Below, piece after piece: positions 31,108-32,821 of a DNA stretch of 32,821 bases. The stretch is from the NCBI GenBank assembly GCA_031254195.1, contig JAIRUW010000057.1, positions 1 to 32,821 on the forward strand, in the 5' to 3' direction. The notes under the pieces are model-generated. The model saw only the letters and a list, made by a program, of their open reading frames with translations. It did not search any database and was not told the origin of the DNA. The position numbers were made by a program, and so were the translations under genes. Numbering within the stretch: the stretch's first letter is position 1; the number at the start of each line of letters is the position of its first letter. This DNA is from Oscillospiraceae bacterium. Lineage in GTDB: Bacteria > Bacillota > Clostridia > Oscillospirales > UBA929.

Positions 31108-32424
31108 TTATTTCACTACCCAACGCCCGCCCTTCGGCGGACCCACACGCTCAATCATCTCTACCTTTTTCAAAGCTGTGATGTTTTTTTCTACACCGCG
31201 AGATGTGATACCGATTTCACCGGCGATCTCCTTCGCACTGATTGTCGGACGCTCCCGCATCAATGCCATGATTTTTTCCTGCGTTTGTTTTTCTCCGAAC
31301 TTTTCTCCGAACTTTTCTCCGAACTCGGCCTCGGTATAAAACCCAATCATAACCTCGTTTGAACGCACCTGATAGAATGGTTCAGGCTTGCCCCATTCCT
31401 TGCAGGCGTCGGTAATTTTTTCAATCCCCCGCCCCCACGCTTCAATCTGCCCGGAACGGAAAAACGCCCTTGCTATCAAAGGGTTATACGGCTTTGAGGT
31501 ATGCGGGGCAAATAAATTGGCCTCCGTCCAGTTGTCAGGCAACTTGCCGTCGTTGTATATCAGTACCTTGTCCGGGTAAATGTGGATGTGAATTGGGTTG
31601 CCCGTGCTGTAATCCTTGTGGACGATGGCGTTCAACACGGCCTCACGGAACGCCGCGCGTGGGACGGGATATGTCTCGACTCGCTGTATACCTTGATAAC
31701 TGATAATGCCCTTAAAATATTTCAGGTAGACCAAATCCACCACCTTGTCGGGCATCGTAATCAATGGGCCTTGAATCTCGTCCTGATGCAGCAAATCAGC
31801 GGCATTCTTAAAATATCCGATTTTGACAGACGCGCCTGTTACCCACCTTTCCGGGCCTTGGTGAAACAACAGTATCGCGGCGCGCTTGAGATACCCCGGC
31901 TCGGTCAGACCGAGATTGTCGAGGAGCATTTCATCGCTTATGCGGAGGTCCGCTTCGGTCATTCGGTTGCTGCCGATAGCCATTCTTCGGAACGCCTTGA
32001 AAGCGTCGCTCTCGAAGTCCTCGAACTTTACATACGGGACAGGTACACCATCCCAAGTCTTTCCGAGTACCCGTAGCATAAATTGGTCGAGTTCGACGCC
32101 GTTCAGTTCTTGTGTCGTGCTGCCGGAGCGGAGATAATATTTGCCGTTACAGCTTATCGGGAACGAGTATGGCTGAACGGTTATGACAACATATGTTTCA
32201 CCCTTCTCTTGGCGCAGTTCAAGAGAAGGAACGATGCCCATCGCGCTACGAATTTTGTTCGGCAGATCCTCCGACAACTTTTTCGGGTTAGAGACGCCGA
32301 CAGCTGCGCCATTATTGTCCCGTCCAATCTCCAACACTCCGCCACCCGCATTTGCGAAGCCGCAGATCGTATTTAGATAGTCGTCATGCCACGACTGTTT
32401 CCATTCAAGGTTATGAGTTTCCAA
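31108..32424 (-). CDS. AlbA_2/Schlafen-like regulator with ATPase-fold and winged-helix domains
   Basis: About 438 residues. I choose the TTG at 32424: GGGAGG lies eight bases upstream, and the family typically begins (M)LExxxLExKxSWxDxYLxxICGFANAxGG. An in-frame ATG at 32454 would overlap the promoter's TATAAT and has no ribosome binding site. The AlbA_2 domain (ETHNLEWKQSWHDDYLNTICGFANAGGG) is followed by an HATPase_c_4-type region (PRAAFREAVLNAIVHKDY, IHIYPDKVLIYNDGKLP, RAFFRSGQIEAWGRGIEKI), a short FGEK repeat, and a winged helix (TISAKEIAGEIGITSRGVEKNI). Such proteins are usually regulators of nearby genes. It is the first gene of the Hhe-like operon and probably controls it. Confidence 0.85.
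   Translation of the reverse strand: METHNLEWKQSWHDDYLNTICGFANAGGGVLEIGRDNNGAAVGVSNPKKLSEDLPNKIRSAMGIVPSLELRQEKGETYVVITVQPYSFPISCNGKYYLRSGSTTQELNGVELDQFMLRVLGKTWDGVPVPYVKFEDFESDAFKAFRRMAIGSNRMTEADLRISDEMLLDNLGLTEPGYLKRAAILLFHQGPERWVTGASVKIGYFKNAADLLHQDEIQGPLITMPDKVVDLVYLKYFKGIISYQGIQRVETYPVPRAAFREAVLNAIVHKDYSTGNPIHIHIYPDKVLIYNDGKLPDNWTEANLFAPHTSKPYNPLIARAFFRSGQIEAWGRGIEKITDACKEWGKPEPFYQVRSNEVMIGFYTEAEFGEKFGEKFGEKQTQEKIMALMRERPTISAKEIAGEIGITSRGVEKNITALKKVEMIERVGPPKGGRWVVK
31289..31324 (-). repeat. three tandem 12-base units
   Basis: TTTTCTCCGAAC on the plus strand is repeated three times without interruption. It encodes the FGEK repeats in the linker before the winged helix. Copy-number change would keep the reading frame. 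Confidence 0.85.
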
Positions 32425-32452
32425 TAAATCCGCCTCCCAGATTGTTGGGTAC

Positions 32453-32481
32453 ATTATATAGTATCGTCCGGCAACTGGCAA
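32453..32481 (-). promoter_or_regulatory. promoter of the AlbA_2/Hhe-like operon
   Basis: On the minus strand TTGCCA (32476-32481), a 17-base spacer and a perfect TATAAT (32453-32458). The start site falls about 20 bases before the TTG start, leaving just room for GGGAGG (32433-32438). Confidence 0.75.
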
Positions 32482-32566
32482 GCGGATTTGGCAATAAGCA
32501 AAGTCCCTACCATTGCGGAATCAGCGGATACCTTGCCCTCCCGCCCATTGGGAGGCGCGGGGGGAG

Positions 32567-32821
32567 AAGCTAACGAGTAAGATACCCGCCGACCCTTGCA
32601 AGTGGACGACTTTATGTGTATCGAACATTTTACGGCGGTTGGACTACTTGGGACATACCGTAAACTTTAAGACAACCAAAACCTCATATAAAATCAACCG
32701 CTACACCCTGACCAGTCCCGATGATTGGATGATATTTGAAAACACGCAGGAGCCGATTATAGAGGAAGAAACCTTTATGATCGTGCAGAATCTCCGCGAG
32801 GGACGCAGACGCCCATCTGTC
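32567..32821 (+). CDS. large serine recombinase, internal fragment (5' end lost, 3' end outside window)
   Basis: The plus-strand frame has no start codon that fits and runs off the window. It reads KIPADPCKWTTLCVSNILRR, then LDYLGHTVNFKTTKTSYKIN, DDWMIFENTQEPIIEEETFM and IVQNLREGRRRPSV. This is the recombinase domain of large serine recombinases from Bacillota elements (typically Y-x-G-H-T-V-N-F-K-T and H-x-x-I-(I/V)-x-x-E-x-F). The catalytic N-terminal resolvase domain should lie upstream but is replaced by hairpin-rich sequence and the Hhe-like operon's promoter region. So the gene was truncated, probably when that operon arrived. Confidence 0.82.

Overview
This window looks like a piece of a low-to-medium GC Bacillota chromosome, most likely a Clostridia-type anaerobe. 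The reasons are strong AGGAGG-type ribosome binding sites, a DivIVA-like coiled-coil gene, the rpsB-tsf pair, a DUF5050-type lipoprotein with a Thr/Pro linker, and MobA/MobL-type relaxase remnants. The core genes use GC-rich third positions. The two flanks are clearly more AT-rich and carry defence and mobile-element genes. No rRNA or tRNA gene was recognised.

Left flank (1-4252), an accessory island: the 3' end of a beta-class DNA methyltransferase overlaps a probable restriction endonuclease gene. A translationally coupled pair follows, a ThsB-like TIR protein and a macro-domain protein resembling the sensor half of Thoeris ThsA but with no effector domain, closed by a strong terminator. 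After that comes a scar in which two 5'-truncated genes (sensor histidine kinase and ABC permease) abut head to head. Next is a SLOG/DUF1273 gene with an internal deletion, divergent from an XRE repressor gene across an array of TACGCA-N2-TGCGTA palindromes.

Core block (4338-20858): a phosphate-uptake operon in the unusual order pstB-pstS-pstC-pstA-pstB. The two ATPase subunits are degenerate in complementary ways. PstB1 keeps Walker A/B but has a broken signature; PstB2 keeps LSGGQ but has lost the Walker A lysine, the Q-loop glutamine and the catalytic glutamate. Then come a beta-propeller lipoprotein and a pyrimidine cluster: uraA-type permease, upp, a YjjG-like nucleotidase and pyrB. The PyrB protein carries a PyrI-like zinc ribbon at its C-terminus. 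A minus-strand run of ttcA-like, mtnA, trxA, a DivIVA-like gene, a class-I amidotransferase and pyrB is followed by an alpha/alpha-toroid protein gene on the plus strand and by rpsB-tsf.

Right flank (20921-32821), a second accessory island: a NYN nuclease with zinc ribbon; a candidate promoter-plus-terminator small RNA; two conjugative-element genes; and two separate relaxase 3' remnants. Cargo genes sit immediately next to each remnant. The first cargo gene is a winged-helix/beta-sandwich protein of unknown role. The second is a three-gene operon with a good promoter: an AlbA_2/Schlafen-like regulator, a 1599-residue DUF4011-helicase-Vsr-like nuclease-DUF3320 protein (Hhe-like), and a helical protein of unknown function. 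The window ends inside a 5'-truncated large serine recombinase. The best candidates for undescribed biology are the complementary PstB pair, the effector-less TIR-macro pair, and the Hhe-like operon in its relaxase-scar setting.
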